The notes beneath the pieces are model-generated. The model was not told where the DNA came from, did not search any database, and saw nothing but the letters and a program-made list of their open reading frames with translations. From positions 62,001 through 126,000 of the forward strand of contig NZ_BCTJ01000010.1 in assembly GCF_001571225.1 (NCBI RefSeq): a DNA stretch of 64,000 nt. The letters run 5' to 3'. The stretch comes from Hydrogenophaga palleronii NBRC 102513 (GTDB lineage Bacteria > Pseudomonadota > Gammaproteobacteria > Burkholderiales > Burkholderiaceae_C). This document shows positions 1 through 9,136 of this stretch, piece by piece. Both the position numbers and the translations under genes were made by a program. Position 1 is the first letter of the stretch; the number at the start of each line of letters is the position of its first letter.

Positions 1-1202
1 AGGAACTCGACATCGAAGATCTGCTGGGCCGTGACCCGGTCCGGCCCAACACCGAATTGCTCAACCACCTGATCCGCGACAAGGTGGTGGCGATCACCGG
101 CGCCGGTGGCAGTATCGGCAGCGAGCTGTGCCGGCAGATCGTGGCCTGCCAGCCGCGTGCCATGCTGCTGGTGGAAAACAGCGAGTTCGCGCTGTACCAG
201 ATCCACCGCGAGCTCGAAACCCTGCTGAGCGCCAGGGGCGAGGGGCTGGAGATGGACAGTCTCCTCGAATGCAGCGCCCCCTCCGTGCAACTGGTGCCGC
301 TGCTGGCCTCGGTGCAGGACGAGGAGCGCATGACGCAGATCATGCAGGCCTGGCGGCCGCAGACGGTGTACCACGCCGCCGCCTACAAACACGTGCCCCT
401 GGTGGAGCACAACCCGGTGCAAGGCCTGCGCAACAACGCCTGGGGCACCTGGGTGTGCGCGCAGGCGGCGCAGGCCGCGGGTGCGTCGCATTTTGTGCTG
501 ATCAGCACCGACAAGGCCGTGCGCCCCACCAACGTCATGGGTGCGAGCAAGCGCCTGGCCGAGATGGTGTTGCAGGCCCTGGCGGCCGATCCCGCCCACC
601 AGGGAACCACCTTCGCCATGGTGCGTTTTGGCAATGTGCTGGGCTCCAGCGGTTCGGTCGTGCCGCTGTTCCGCGAGCAGATCCGCAACGGCGGCCCGAT
701 CACCCTGACCCACCCGGACATCACACGCTACTTCATGACCATTCCGGAAGCGGCCCAGCTGGTGATCCAGGCCGGTGCCATGGCCGAAGGCGGGGACGTG
801 TTCGTGCTCGACATGGGTGAACCGGTGCGCATCATCGACCTGGCGCAACGCATGGTCGAGCTCTCGGGCCTGCAGGTCAAGGACGAACAGAACCCGACTG
901 GCGACATCGAGATCCAGATCACCGGCCTGCGCCCGGGCGAAAAGCTGTACGAAGAACTGCTGATCGGAGACAACCCGCAGCCCACGCAACACCCGCGCAT
1001 CATGAAAGCGCAGGAGGACATGCTGCCCTGGAGCGAAATGCAGCGCCTGCTGACCGCGCTGAACGAGGCCATGGGCCGCAACGACGTGATCGCCGTGCGT
1101 GCGCTGTTGCAGGTGTGTGTGCAGGGTTACCAGCCGGCGGGCGATGTGGTCGACTGGCTGCACTCGCTGCCCGGCAACACGCTCGAAACCACCACCGCCT
1201 GA
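1..1202 (+). CDS. UDP-sugar 4,6-dehydratase, WbpM/CapD type (5' truncated by window)
   Basis: The reading frame is open from the left edge (first whole codon at base 3), so the N-terminal part lies outside the window; 399 codons are visible. A Rossmann nucleotide-binding motif (GAGGSIG, visible residues 33-39) opens an extended SDR domain. The YKHVPLVE stretch and the STDKAV...NVMGASKR block are hallmarks of polysaccharide biosynthesis dehydratases of the FlaA1/WbpM/CapD family; the catalytic Tyr of the usual YxxxK is Met here, which is normal for this family. LRPGEKLYEELL near the C-terminus is also typical. Members convert UDP-GlcNAc to a 4-keto-6-deoxy sugar for O-antigen or capsule. Long WbpM-type members carry N-terminal membrane segments, which would lie upstream. 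Exact substrate cannot be read from sequence. Confidence 0.9.
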   Translation, partial: ELDIEDLLGRDPVRPNTELLNHLIRDKVVAITGAGGSIGSELCRQIVACQPRAMLLVENSEFALYQIHRELETLLSARGEGLEMDSLLECSAPSVQLVPLLASVQDEERMTQIMQAWRPQTVYHAAAYKHVPLVEHNPVQGLRNNAWGTWVCAQAAQAAGASHFVLISTDKAVRPTNVMGASKRLAEMVLQALAADPAHQGTTFAMVRFGNVLGSSGSVVPLFREQIRNGGPITLTHPDITRYFMTIPEAAQLVIQAGAMAEGGDVFVLDMGEPVRIIDLAQRMVELSGLQVKDEQNPTGDIEIQITGLRPGEKLYEELLIGDNPQPTQHPRIMKAQEDMLPWSEMQRLLTALNEAMGRNDVIAVRALLQVCVQGYQPAGDVVDWLHSLPGNTLETTTA

Positions 1203-1227
1203 GCGCATCGGGCAGCGCGCAGCAGGC

Positions 1228-1253
1228 AAAAAAAGAGCCACCTTGCGGTGGCT
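1228..1253 (-). terminator. Rho-independent terminator (minus strand)
   Basis: A perfect 7-bp stem (AGCCACC 1236-1242 with GGTGGCT 1247-1253, loop TTGC) is flanked at 1228-1234 by seven A, which read as a U-tract on the minus strand. It lies 214 bases beyond the stop codon of the histidine kinase gene, so it ends either that operon with a long 3' UTR or a separate small transcript. Confidence 0.75.
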
Positions 1254-1386
1254 GTTGAAAGTCCTTGAAGGGACGTCGTTGGGAGACCCGTTTCAAACAA
1301 CGAGTGTTTGAGTGTGTGTTCGCCGACTTGCTTGTTCTGTTGTGGTGACAGCAACGAAACGAATTGTGCGCTGCCGCATGGATTCG

Positions 1387-1413
1387 GAACATCCCCAATT
1401 TGGGGGATTGTTC
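1387..1413. promoter_or_regulatory. Inverted repeat, operator- or hairpin-like
   Basis: Arms GAACATCCCC (1387-1396) and GGGGATTGTTC (1403-1413) form a near-perfect dyad around an AATTT centre, with one extra base in the right arm. It lies in the otherwise gene-free 1203-1466 interval, between the dehydratase stop and the kinase stop. It could be a protein-binding operator or an RNA hairpin in a minus-strand transcript; no matching known motif is recognised. Confidence 0.4.
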
Positions 1414-1466
1414 TCAAAACTGCCTCTGTCCCGGCAGCGCCAACGTGGGTAAAGGCACCAAACGCC

Positions 1467-2753
1467 TCAGGATGTGGCTTCGGTCGCCGGCAGGTCCACC
1501 ACAAAGCGCGCGCCACCGCCCTCACGGTCTTCGCAGCGCACCGTGCCACCGTGCCGCTCGACGATGGTCTTGACCAGCGACAGGCCCAGGCCCACACCGC
1601 CCTCGCGCTCACTCGCGCCGGGCAAGCGGTAAAACGGCTCGAAGATGCGCTGGCGCAGCGGCGGCGGCACACCGGGCCCGTGGTCTTCCACCCACAGCAC
1701 CACCCTGCGGCCGGCGACGCGCCCACGCTGTTGCAAAGTCGCATCGGGCGTCAGGATGCTCAAGCGCACCTCGGCCCCATCCGCCACACCGTCCGCCGCG
1801 GTGCCGTAGCGCCGGGCGTTTTCCAGCAGGTTGCGCAGCACGCGGCGCAGCAGGCGCGCCTGACCGTGCACCAGCGCCGGCGTGGCGCCGGGATGGATGT
1901 CCAGATCGGCGCCGGTGCGGGCACATTCCTCGGCCGCCAGGCCCACCATGTCGACCTCTTCGGTCGAGCCCAGCGCGGAGGCGTCGCGCGCGTCGATCAG
2001 GTCGAGCCGGCTCGCCAGCAGGATCTCGTCGATCAGTTGATCCAGCTCGTCGATGCTGCGCGCGATTTCGGCACGCTGCGGTGCGCTCGGGCTGCCGTTG
2101 CCCAGCAACTCCAGCCCCATGCGGATGCGCGCCAGCGGCGAGCGCAGTTCGTGCGAGGCGTTGGCCAGCAAGGCCTTGTGGGATTGCAGCAGTGTCTGCA
2201 CGCGTTCGGCCGCGGCATTGAAACGGGTGGCGAGAAACGCCACCTCGTCCTGACCGGTCATTGGCAAGCGCGTGGACAGATCGCCGTCGCCCCAACGCTC
2301 CACACCCTTTTGCAGCGCCTCCAGGCGTTTGGTCAGGCGCCGCACGATGGGGTAAGCGCCGAGTGCCACCGCCAGCGCCACCAGGCCGAGCAACCAGGCG
2401 AAGCCGGTCGGTGTCTGGAACCAATCGGGCGCGCGCCGCCCCGGGTTGCCACTGCCGGCCGGCCGGTTCGGGCGCGGCAGCAACACGTAGAGGGTCTGCC
2501 CGTCCTTCATCACGACCTCGAACTCCCAACCTTCACCGGGAATGCTGACCGCGCGCGCCGGCGCTTCGCCCACGATCTGCCGTGTGCCGTCGCGCACGAT
2601 GATCGTGCGCGTCACCCGCGCCTCGCGTTCGGCCCGGTCTTCGTCGAGCGCCTGCTGCCACAGCCAGCCGGTCACCAGCGTGAGCACGGTGACCGCGGCC
2701 ACCACCGCCAGCCAGATGCGCACATACAGACGGGAGCCGAACAGACTGCTCAT
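1467..2753 (-). CDS. Two-component sensor histidine kinase
   Basis: A 428-residue inner-membrane kinase. Two membrane segments (about residues 10-32 and 116-136) bracket a short periplasmic region of about 80 residues; a HAMP linker follows (about 137-190). HisKA carries the phospho-accepting His201 in HELRSPLARI, and the HATPase domain shows VEDHGPGVP and a GVGLGLSLV G2 box. Layout resembles CpxA/RstB-type kinases partnering OmpR-type regulators. It is downstream of the response regulator gene, 28 bases apart on the same strand, so the two form an operon. The signal sensed is not evident; the sensor domain is too small and generic to assign. Confidence 0.93.
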   Translation of the reverse strand: MSSLFGSRLYVRIWLAVVAAVTVLTLVTGWLWQQALDEDRAEREARVTRTIIVRDGTRQIVGEAPARAVSIPGEGWEFEVVMKDGQTLYVLLPRPNRPAGSGNPGRRAPDWFQTPTGFAWLLGLVALAVALGAYPIVRRLTKRLEALQKGVERWGDGDLSTRLPMTGQDEVAFLATRFNAAAERVQTLLQSHKALLANASHELRSPLARIRMGLELLGNGSPSAPQRAEIARSIDELDQLIDEILLASRLDLIDARDASALGSTEEVDMVGLAAEECARTGADLDIHPGATPALVHGQARLLRRVLRNLLENARRYGTAADGVADGAEVRLSILTPDATLQQRGRVAGRRVVLWVEDHGPGVPPPLRQRIFEPFYRLPGASEREGGVGLGLSLVKTIVERHGGTVRCEDREGGGARFVVDLPATEATS

Positions 2754-2781
2754 GGCGAGGGCTGGCGTAGGGCGGCCGACA

Positions 2782-3504
2782 TCAGTCCTGCTGCTTGGCG
2801 AACACGTAACCCACGCCGCGCACCGTCAGGATGCGTTTGGGGTCCTTGCTGTCGGCTTCGATGGCATTGCGGATGCGGCCGATGTGCACGTCGATCGAAC
2901 GGTCAAAAGCCTCCAGCTCGCGCCCGCGCACCGCCTCCATGATCTGGTCGCGCGTGAGCACGCGCCCGGCGCGCTCGGCCATCGCCACCAGCAGATCAAA
3001 CTGGTAGGAGGTGAGGTCGCACAGTTGCTCTCCGACGCGCACGGTGCGCGCATCGCGGTCGATGTCGAGCGAGCCGAAGCGCAGCACCGGCGTGCTGCGC
3101 GCCACGCTGCTGCCACCCGAGGCGCCGTCGCCGCGGCGGCGCAGCACGGCACGCACGCGTGCCAGCAATTCGCGCGGCTCGAAGGGCTTGGGCAGGTAGT
3201 CGTCGGCGCCGAGCTCCAGGCCGATGATGCGGTCCATGGGGTCGCCCTTGGCGGTGAGCATGAGCACCGGCACGCGCGCGCCTTCGCCAGGCAGGGCGCG
3301 GATGCGGCGGCACACTTCGAGGCCGTCGATGCCGGGCATCATCAGATCCAGGATGACCAGTTGCGGCTGCAGCAGCTGGAACTGTTCCAGCCCGGCTTCG
3401 CCGTCGCTGGCGTGGGTGACCTCGAAGCCCGACTGGCCCAGGTACTCCACCACCATCTGGGCGAGGCGGCCATCGTCTTCAATCATCAGCAGGCGAGGGT
3501 TCAT
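2782..3504 (-). CDS. OmpR/PhoB-family response regulator
   Basis: 240 residues with start MNPRLLMIEDDG at 3504; the open frame runs far upstream, but the receiver domain begins exactly here. The receiver domain has the acidic pair D10/D11, the phospho-acceptor D53 (ILDLMMPG), T84 and K106 (YLPKPFEP). The C-terminal half is a winged-helix DNA-binding domain ending VRGVGYVF, typical of OmpR/RstA regulators. It is the partner of the kinase gene immediately downstream and should be the first gene of the operon. Function is transcriptional control after phosphorylation; regulon unknown. Confidence 0.94.
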   Translation of the reverse strand: MNPRLLMIEDDGRLAQMVVEYLGQSGFEVTHASDGEAGLEQFQLLQPQLVILDLMMPGIDGLEVCRRIRALPGEGARVPVLMLTAKGDPMDRIIGLELGADDYLPKPFEPRELLARVRAVLRRRGDGASGGSSVARSTPVLRFGSLDIDRDARTVRVGEQLCDLTSYQFDLLVAMAERAGRVLTRDQIMEAVRGRELEAFDRSIDVHIGRIRNAIEADSKDPKRILTVRGVGYVFAKQQD

Positions 3505-3605
3505 GGTTTTCAGTGTAGCGGCGGGCGGCCCAGGCCCGCATCGTGGCAGGGGCGTGTGAAGTGCGTGGCCCGGCCACGTAAAGCCATGTAAACGCAGGCC
3601 GTCGT

Positions 3606-5030
3606 TCAGGCCTTGTGGTCCACGGGCGCCAGGCGCATGGCGAGCCAGATCAGCACCAGCACCGGCAAGCCCAGGCAGGCAGTGGCGACGAAGAAGGTGG
3701 GGTAGCCGTACGCGTCGACAAAGGCACCCGAATACCCCGCCAGCCATTTCGGCGCCAGCAGCATCATGGAGCTGAACAGCGCGTACTGCGTGGCCGAATA
3801 GCGGATGTTGGTGAGGCCCGAAAGGTAGGCGATGAAAGCCGCAGAGGCCACGCCCGCGCTCAGGTTGTCGGCCGAGATCACCAGCATCAGCGCACGCACG
3901 TCGTGGCCGTGCCCGGCCAGCCAGGCGAACAGCAGGTTGCTGGCCGCAGACAGCACCGCGCCCAGCATCAGCACGCGCATGACCCCCAGCCGCAGCGACA
4001 GCGCGCCGCCGATGAAGGCGCCCACCAGGGTCATGATGACGCCGAACACTTTCGTCACGGCGGCCACCTCGTCCTTGGTGTAGCCCATGTCCACATAGAA
4101 GGGGTTGGCCATGATGCCCATCACCACGTCGCTGATGCGGTAGACGCCGATCAGCGCCAGGATCAGCAGCGCCTGTTTGCCATAACGCTGCAGAAAGTCG
4201 GCGAAGGGCTCGATCAGCGCGCCGCGCAGCCACTCGGCCAGGCTCTTCGCGGCCGGCATGGCCAGGCGCGCGGGCTCGCGCGAGAACAGCACGGTGAGCA
4301 CCCCCACCAGCATGCTGGCCGCCATCACCAGGTAGGCCGTGGTCCAGGCCGCCTGCTGGTACAGCACGCCGGGCGCAGCCGCCGCGCCGGCCAGGGCCGC
4401 CGTGGCGGCGGGCGGTGCCACTTCGGCACGGGCTGCGATCCACAACACGCCGGCACCGGCCCAGATCATCGCCAGCCGGTAACCGGTCTGGTAGGTGGCG
4501 GCCAGCGCGCCCTGGTGGCGCACGTCGGCCGATTCGATGCGGAAGGCGTCGAGCGCAATGTCCTGTGTCGCCGAGGCAAAGGCCACAGCCAGGGCGCACC
4601 ACACCACCAGGTTGAGGTTGCTGCGTGGATCGGCCAGCGCCATGCCCACCAGCGAAGCCATGATGAGCACCTGCGACAGCAGCAGCCAGCTGCGCCGACG
4701 CCCCAGCCAGCGGGTGAGCAGCGGGATTGGCAAACGGTCCACCAGCGGCGCCCAGCACCACTTGAAACCGTAGGCCAGCCCAACCCAGCTCAGGTAACCG
4801 ATGGTGGTGCGGTCCAGCCCGGCCTCACGCAAACGAAAGCTCAGCGTGCCCAGCACCAGCAGCAGCGGCAGGCCGGCCGAAAAACCCAACGCGAACATGC
4901 GCAGGCTGGCCGGCTCCAGATAAACACGCAGCGTCTCGCCCCAGCTGGGCCGTGCCGCCGTGTCGGTGGCGGCAGCGCTGCCGGAAACCTCTGAAGGTGT
5001 GGTCTTCGGCAGATCGGAAGGGGATGCCAT
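3606..5030 (-). CDS. ampG: AmpG family muropeptide MFS transporter
   Basis: 474 residues with about 12-14 predicted membrane segments. The N-terminal signature FALGFSAGLPLLLVLGTLSF followed by GYLSWVGLAYGFKWCWAPL is characteristic of AmpG, the inner-membrane permease that imports GlcNAc-anhydro-muropeptides for peptidoglycan recycling and, in species with AmpR/AmpC, links recycling to beta-lactamase induction. Length is near that of E. coli AmpG (about 490). It stands alone, 101 bases upstream of the two-component operon on the same strand, with a divergent M48 protease gene on its other side. No ampD, ampR or ampC is seen here. Confidence 0.9.
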   Translation of the reverse strand: MASPSDLPKTTPSEVSGSAAATDTAARPSWGETLRVYLEPASLRMFALGFSAGLPLLLVLGTLSFRLREAGLDRTTIGYLSWVGLAYGFKWCWAPLVDRLPIPLLTRWLGRRRSWLLLSQVLIMASLVGMALADPRSNLNLVVWCALAVAFASATQDIALDAFRIESADVRHQGALAATYQTGYRLAMIWAGAGVLWIAARAEVAPPAATAALAGAAAAPGVLYQQAAWTTAYLVMAASMLVGVLTVLFSREPARLAMPAAKSLAEWLRGALIEPFADFLQRYGKQALLILALIGVYRISDVVMGIMANPFYVDMGYTKDEVAAVTKVFGVIMTLVGAFIGGALSLRLGVMRVLMLGAVLSAASNLLFAWLAGHGHDVRALMLVISADNLSAGVASAAFIAYLSGLTNIRYSATQYALFSSMMLLAPKWLAGYSGAFVDAYGYPTFFVATACLGLPVLVLIWLAMRLAPVDHKA

Positions 5031-5100
5031 GAACGAGAAAAAATAGGGGCGCCTACAGCGCGAACGGGCACAAGCACCCGGCTTTGTCTATTATTCACGC

Positions 5101-5970
5101 ATGTGCCTGCTCTGCGACCTGAAGACCTCCGCCCCCGACGCGCCACCCCGCCCCGAACACGTGTGGTCGGCACGGCGCGCCTTCGTGCTTGCGGGCACCG
5201 CGGCGGCGGCCAGTGCAGCGCTGCCGGCGGCTGCCCAGGTCAACGTGGGCGAAGGTTCTTCGCTGCGCAAGCTGGTGCCGGCGGGTGAACTGGAGAACGC
5301 GGCCAACCAGCAATACGGCCAGATGATGGCCGAGGCCAGCGCCAAGAAGGTGCTGATGCCGGCCAGCCACCCGCAAGTGCAGCGCCTGCGCGGCATCGCG
5401 CAGCGCATCATTCCGCATTCGGCGCAGTGGAACTCGCGCGCCACGCAGTGGAAGTGGGAAGTCAACCTGATCCAGAGCGAGCAGATCAATGCCTTCTGCA
5501 TGCCGGGCGGCAAGATCGCCTTCTTCACCGGCATCCTGGAAAAGCTCGGCCTCAACGACGACGAGACCGCGATGATCATGGGCCACGAAATGGCGCACGC
5601 CCTGCGCGAGCACGCGCGCTCGCGGGTCGCCAAGAGCAATGCCACCGGCATCGGCCTGTCGATCGCGGCCCAGTTGCTCGGCCTGGGCCAGCTCGGTGAC
5701 GTGGCGGCCAACCTGGGCACGCAGCTGCTCACGCTCAAGTTCAGCCGCGAAGACGAGACCGAAGCCGACCTGGTGGGCCTGGAGCTGGCCGCCCGCTCGG
5801 GTTACCAGCCACGCGCCAGCGTGAGCCTGTGGCAGAAGATGAGCGCCAACAGCGGCGGCTCGGGCGCCAGCTTCCTCTCCACCCACCCCAGTGGCCCCAA
5901 CCGTATCCGCGAGCTGGAAGCCAACGTGCCCAAGGTGCAGGGCCTGTACGAACGCGCCCGCAAGGGCTGA
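5101..5970 (+). CDS. Secreted M48 family zinc metalloprotease
   Basis: 289 residues. The zinc site HEMAH is at residues 162-166 and the third ligand is likely E221 in the ETEAD motif, as in M48 peptidases of the BepA/YcaL/LoiP type that act in the periplasm on outer-membrane proteins. An export signal with an Arg pair (ARRAFVLAG) and an Ala-rich core ends near AAAQ at about residue 43, suggesting Tat-like or Sec export. ATG 5101 gives an odd N-terminal extension with a CLLC motif; GTG 5161 would give a plain signal peptide. A TATTAT hexamer at 5089-5094 sits so close to ATG 5101 that the mRNA could be leaderless. Neither start has a clear Shine-Dalgarno. Confidence 0.88.
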   Translation: MCLLCDLKTSAPDAPPRPEHVWSARRAFVLAGTAAAASAALPAAAQVNVGEGSSLRKLVPAGELENAANQQYGQMMAEASAKKVLMPASHPQVQRLRGIAQRIIPHSAQWNSRATQWKWEVNLIQSEQINAFCMPGGKIAFFTGILEKLGLNDDETAMIMGHEMAHALREHARSRVAKSNATGIGLSIAAQLLGLGQLGDVAANLGTQLLTLKFSREDETEADLVGLELAARSGYQPRASVSLWQKMSANSGGSGASFLSTHPSGPNRIRELEANVPKVQGLYERARKG

Positions 5971-6088
5971 CGGCCCGCCGCCCGCCGCAGCGGGCCAGCT
6001 CCCTCCCCTGACAGCCATTCCGGCCTACCGGCCTGCCGGCGGGTGGCGTTTGCACGCCACGCATGCGCGTGATCGCACCACCATCAGA

Positions 6089-6103
6089 TGCGAATGATTT
6101 GCA
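6089..6103. promoter_or_regulatory. Putative Fur box upstream of TonB-dependent receptor
   Basis: TGCGAAT-G-ATTTGCA is a 7-1-7 dyad with six of seven arm pairs matching, close to the Fur consensus TGATAAT-N-ATTATCA, with similar flanking AT-rich repeats (TTTGATGCG) to 6112. It lies about 100 bases before the receptor start, where iron-repressed promoters are expected. Binding is inferred only. Confidence 0.5.
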
Positions 6104-6201
6104 TTTGATGCGATCCGCTGCTAGCATCGTCCAACCCCAGCGCCACCGCCCCGGCGGCACCAGACTCCCCTCTCACAACGGCCACTTCGGGCCGCCCCAA
6201 C

Positions 6202-8370
6202 ATGTCACCACTGCCCTGCACCGCGTCCAGCGCGCGGCTCCGTTTCATCGCCCGCGACCGCCTCGGCCGTGGCCTGCCGACACCGTTTGCGCCCCTGACC
6301 CGCCTGAGCGCCGCCCTGGCCTCCACCGGACTGGCCACCGTGCTGGCCACGCCGGCGCTGGCGCAGCAAGCACCCGCCAGCGAAGAGACAACGCTCAACA
6401 CCGTGGTGGTCACGGCCAGTGGGCGCGAGCAGGCGGTGCGCGAAGCGCCGGCGAGCATTTCCGTCATCACGCGCGAAGAGCTCGACGCCCAGCCGCACGC
6501 GACGCTGAACGATGTGGTGCGCAAGCTCGAAGGCGTGAGCGTGGTCGGCGGCAACCCCAACGAGAACGACATCTCCATCCGCGGCATGCCCGGCGAGTAC
6601 ACGCTGATCCTGGTTGACGGCAAGCGCCAGAACACGCGCGAAACCATGAACCGCGGCACCGGCGGCGTGCAGTCCAACCTGATCCCGCCACTGGAGGCGA
6701 TCGAACGCATCGAGGTCGTGCGCGGCCCGATGTCCTCGCTCTACGGTGCCGACGCCATGGGCGGCGTCATCAACATCATCACGCGCAAGGTGCCCCAGCG
6801 CTGGAGCGGTTCGCTCACGGTGGGTGGCGTCTGGCAGCAGGAGAACAACCAGGGCAACACCGCGCTGGGCGAGTTCTGGGTCGGCGGGCCGATCAAGGAC
6901 GAGGTGCTCGGCCTGCAGATCTACGGCAAGACGCGCGAACGGCGCGAGGACGATTTCTACAACGCCGCCAACGCAACCGCCGGCGCCTACGGCCAGAACG
7001 ACGACAGCCTCACCGTCAAGCTCAGCGCCAGGCCCGCGGCCAACCAGGACGTGGCGCTCGAGTTCGGCCGGGAACGCCTGCAGTACCGCACCACGCCCGG
7101 CCTCACCAGCGCCGACACAGTGCCGGCCACCGCCGTGCTGCGCACCCGGCACGAACGCGAGCACTGGGGCATCACGCACAACGGACGCTGGGACTTCGGC
7201 AGCTCCACGGTGTCGCTCTACGGCGAGACCGGCGAGCAGACCCAGACGCGCGCCAACGGCCCCAACCCGGTGGTGCCCAAGCTCAGCAACACCGTGCTCG
7301 ACGGCGTGCTCAACCTGCCGCTGGGCAACAGCCTGCTCAAGCTGGGTGGGCAGTACAGCCAGAACCGGCTCAGCGGCGTGGCCAACCAGGACGCTGCGCC
7401 CGGCGGTTACGCGCCCAACGCCAACCGCATCCAGCTGACCTCCTGGGCGCTGTTCGCAGAAAACGAGTTCTTCTTCAACGACGCCTTCACACTCACCACC
7501 GGCGTGCGCCTGGACGACGACGAGCGCTACGGCCGCGAATGGACACCGCGTGTGTACGGCGTCTACAAACTCGACCCGGCGTGGACGCTGCGCGGCGGCG
7601 TGGCCAAGGGCTTCAAGCCGCCCACCATCCGACAAAGCACGGCCGGCTACTGCATGACCACCGGCGGTGTCGCCGGTGCGGTGCCCGGCACCCTGTGCGG
7701 CAGCAGCGACCTGAAACCCGAGACCAGCACCACGCAGGAACTCGGCCTGCGTTTCGACCGCGACGGCCGTTACGCCAGCTTCACGCTGTTCAACAACGCC
7801 TTCAAGAACAAGGTCGCGAGCTACGACACCGGTGTGGCCGACCCGCGCTCACCGGGCCGCAACATCTACACCTACGACAACATCGACCGCGTGACCCTGC
7901 GTGGCCTCGAAGTCGGCGCCGGCTTGCCGCTGGCGCGTGCCTGGAAGCTCAGCGGCAGCTACACCTTCACCGACTCCAAACGCAAGGGCGGCGGTGAGCC
8001 GGCCTTCGACGGCAGCTCGCTGGAAGGCCGGCCACTCGACAAATCGCCGCGCCACAAGCTGAGCGCGCAACTGGACTGGGACCCGTCCGACCAGCTCGGC
8101 CTGTTCGTGGGCGCGACCTATACCGGCAAGGAGTACTGGGCTGCGTTCCGCAACAGCGCCGCGCGCACGCGCGAACGCAGCGCGTCCACCACCTTCGACG
8201 TCGGCGGCCACTACCGGCTGCGGTCCAACCTGCTGCTGAAGTTCGCGCTGCTCAACGTCACCAACAAGATGGTGCCGGTGGACCTGCGCGGCCGCACCAG
8301 CGGCCTGGACGGCAACTGGATGCTGGACGAAGGCCGGCGCCTCTCGCTCAGCCTCAACGCCACGTTCTGA
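6202..8370 (+). CDS. TonB-dependent outer-membrane receptor (FepA/CirA-like)
   Basis: 722 residues: a signal peptide ending near residue 54 (TPALAQQ), a TonB box-like stretch (TVVVTAS) just after it, a plug domain (about 65-180) with the conserved IRGMPG, VRGPMSSLYGADAMGG and INIITRKV motifs, and a beta-barrel ending in an aromatic residue (LSLNATF), as expected for outer-membrane insertion. An extracellular loop contains two Cys (in YCMTTGG and GTLCGSS) that may form a disulfide. The family imports ferric siderophores, and catecholates are the usual ligands of close relatives. A putative Fur box upstream supports iron regulation. It stands alone, with no siderophore biosynthesis, exbBD or ABC genes nearby, suggesting xenosiderophore uptake. 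Confidence 0.92.
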   Translation: MSPLPCTASSARLRFIARDRLGRGLPTPFAPLTRLSAALASTGLATVLATPALAQQAPASEETTLNTVVVTASGREQAVREAPASISVITREELDAQPHATLNDVVRKLEGVSVVGGNPNENDISIRGMPGEYTLILVDGKRQNTRETMNRGTGGVQSNLIPPLEAIERIEVVRGPMSSLYGADAMGGVINIITRKVPQRWSGSLTVGGVWQQENNQGNTALGEFWVGGPIKDEVLGLQIYGKTRERREDDFYNAANATAGAYGQNDDSLTVKLSARPAANQDVALEFGRERLQYRTTPGLTSADTVPATAVLRTRHEREHWGITHNGRWDFGSSTVSLYGETGEQTQTRANGPNPVVPKLSNTVLDGVLNLPLGNSLLKLGGQYSQNRLSGVANQDAAPGGYAPNANRIQLTSWALFAENEFFFNDAFTLTTGVRLDDDERYGREWTPRVYGVYKLDPAWTLRGGVAKGFKPPTIRQSTAGYCMTTGGVAGAVPGTLCGSSDLKPETSTTQELGLRFDRDGRYASFTLFNNAFKNKVASYDTGVADPRSPGRNIYTYDNIDRVTLRGLEVGAGLPLARAWKLSGSYTFTDSKRKGGGEPAFDGSSLEGRPLDKSPRHKLSAQLDWDPSDQLGLFVGATYTGKEYWAAFRNSAARTRERSASTTFDVGGHYRLRSNLLLKFALLNVTNKMVPVDLRGRTSGLDGNWMLDEGRRLSLSLNATF

Positions 8371-8419
8371 GCCCCAAGCGCCAGCGCTGCACGCCCTCGC
8401 CTCGGGAGGCCTTGCAGCC

Positions 8420-9058
8420 TCAGGTGCCGCGCACGTAGGGATTGCTCTGCCGCTCGCGGCCAAACGTGCTCTCCGGCCCATGGCCGGGAATGAACACCGT
8501 GTCGTCCCCCATGGGCCACAGCCGCTGGGTGATGCTGTCGAGCAGTTGCTGGTGGTTGCCCTGCGGAAAGTCGGTGCGGCCGATGCCGCCGGCAAACAGC
8601 ACGTCGCCCACAAAGGCGCGCTTGGCCTCGGCCGAATGGAACACCACATGGCCCGGCGTGTGGCCCGGGCAATGCCGCACGTTCAGCGTGCTCTGTCCGA
8701 TCTGCACCGTGTCGCCATCGGCCAGCCAGCGTGTGGGCGTGAAGACCTCGGCAGGTGGAAAGCCGAACATCGCACTCTGCTGCGGCAGGCCGGTGATCCA
8801 GAACTGGTCGCCCGGGTGCGGGCCGATGATGGGCAGGTTCTGCTGCCGCGCAAGCTCGGCCGTGCCGCCGGCGTGGTCGATGTGCGCATGGGTCAGCCAG
8901 ATGGCCTTGAGCTTCAGTCCCAGGCGCTGCACTTCGGCCAGCAGCACGTCGAGCTCCCCACCCGGATCGATCACCGCGGCATCCAGGGTCTGATCACACC
9001 AGACCAGCGAGCAGTTCTGTGCAAAGGCGGTAACGGGAACGGTTTGGTATTGCAGCAT
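8420..9058 (-). CDS. MBL-fold metallo-hydrolase (glyoxalase II-like)
   Basis: 212 residues, with the metal-binding motif THAHIDHAGG placing H57, H59, D61 and H62 in the usual positions, then GHTPGHVVF and a C-terminal PGHGPESTFG. This is the compact YcbL-type glyoxalase II-like branch lacking the extra C-terminal domain of true GloB, so the substrate may be a thioester but is not certain. It is convergent with the TonB receptor gene and has no clear operon partner; the DUF4287 gene lies 78 bases upstream on the same strand. Confidence 0.9.
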   Translation of the reverse strand: MLQYQTVPVTAFAQNCSLVWCDQTLDAAVIDPGGELDVLLAEVQRLGLKLKAIWLTHAHIDHAGGTAELARQQNLPIIGPHPGDQFWITGLPQQSAMFGFPPAEVFTPTRWLADGDTVQIGQSTLNVRHCPGHTPGHVVFHSAEAKRAFVGDVLFAGGIGRTDFPQGNHQQLLDSITQRLWPMGDDTVFIPGHGPESTFGRERQSNPYVRGT

Positions 9059-9136
9059 GGCGGTACGGAATGGGGGGGTATGCCGATCGTAACCAGGGCG
9101 CTGCGGCCCAACGGCTGTCTGTTGAAGGCCGGCGCT

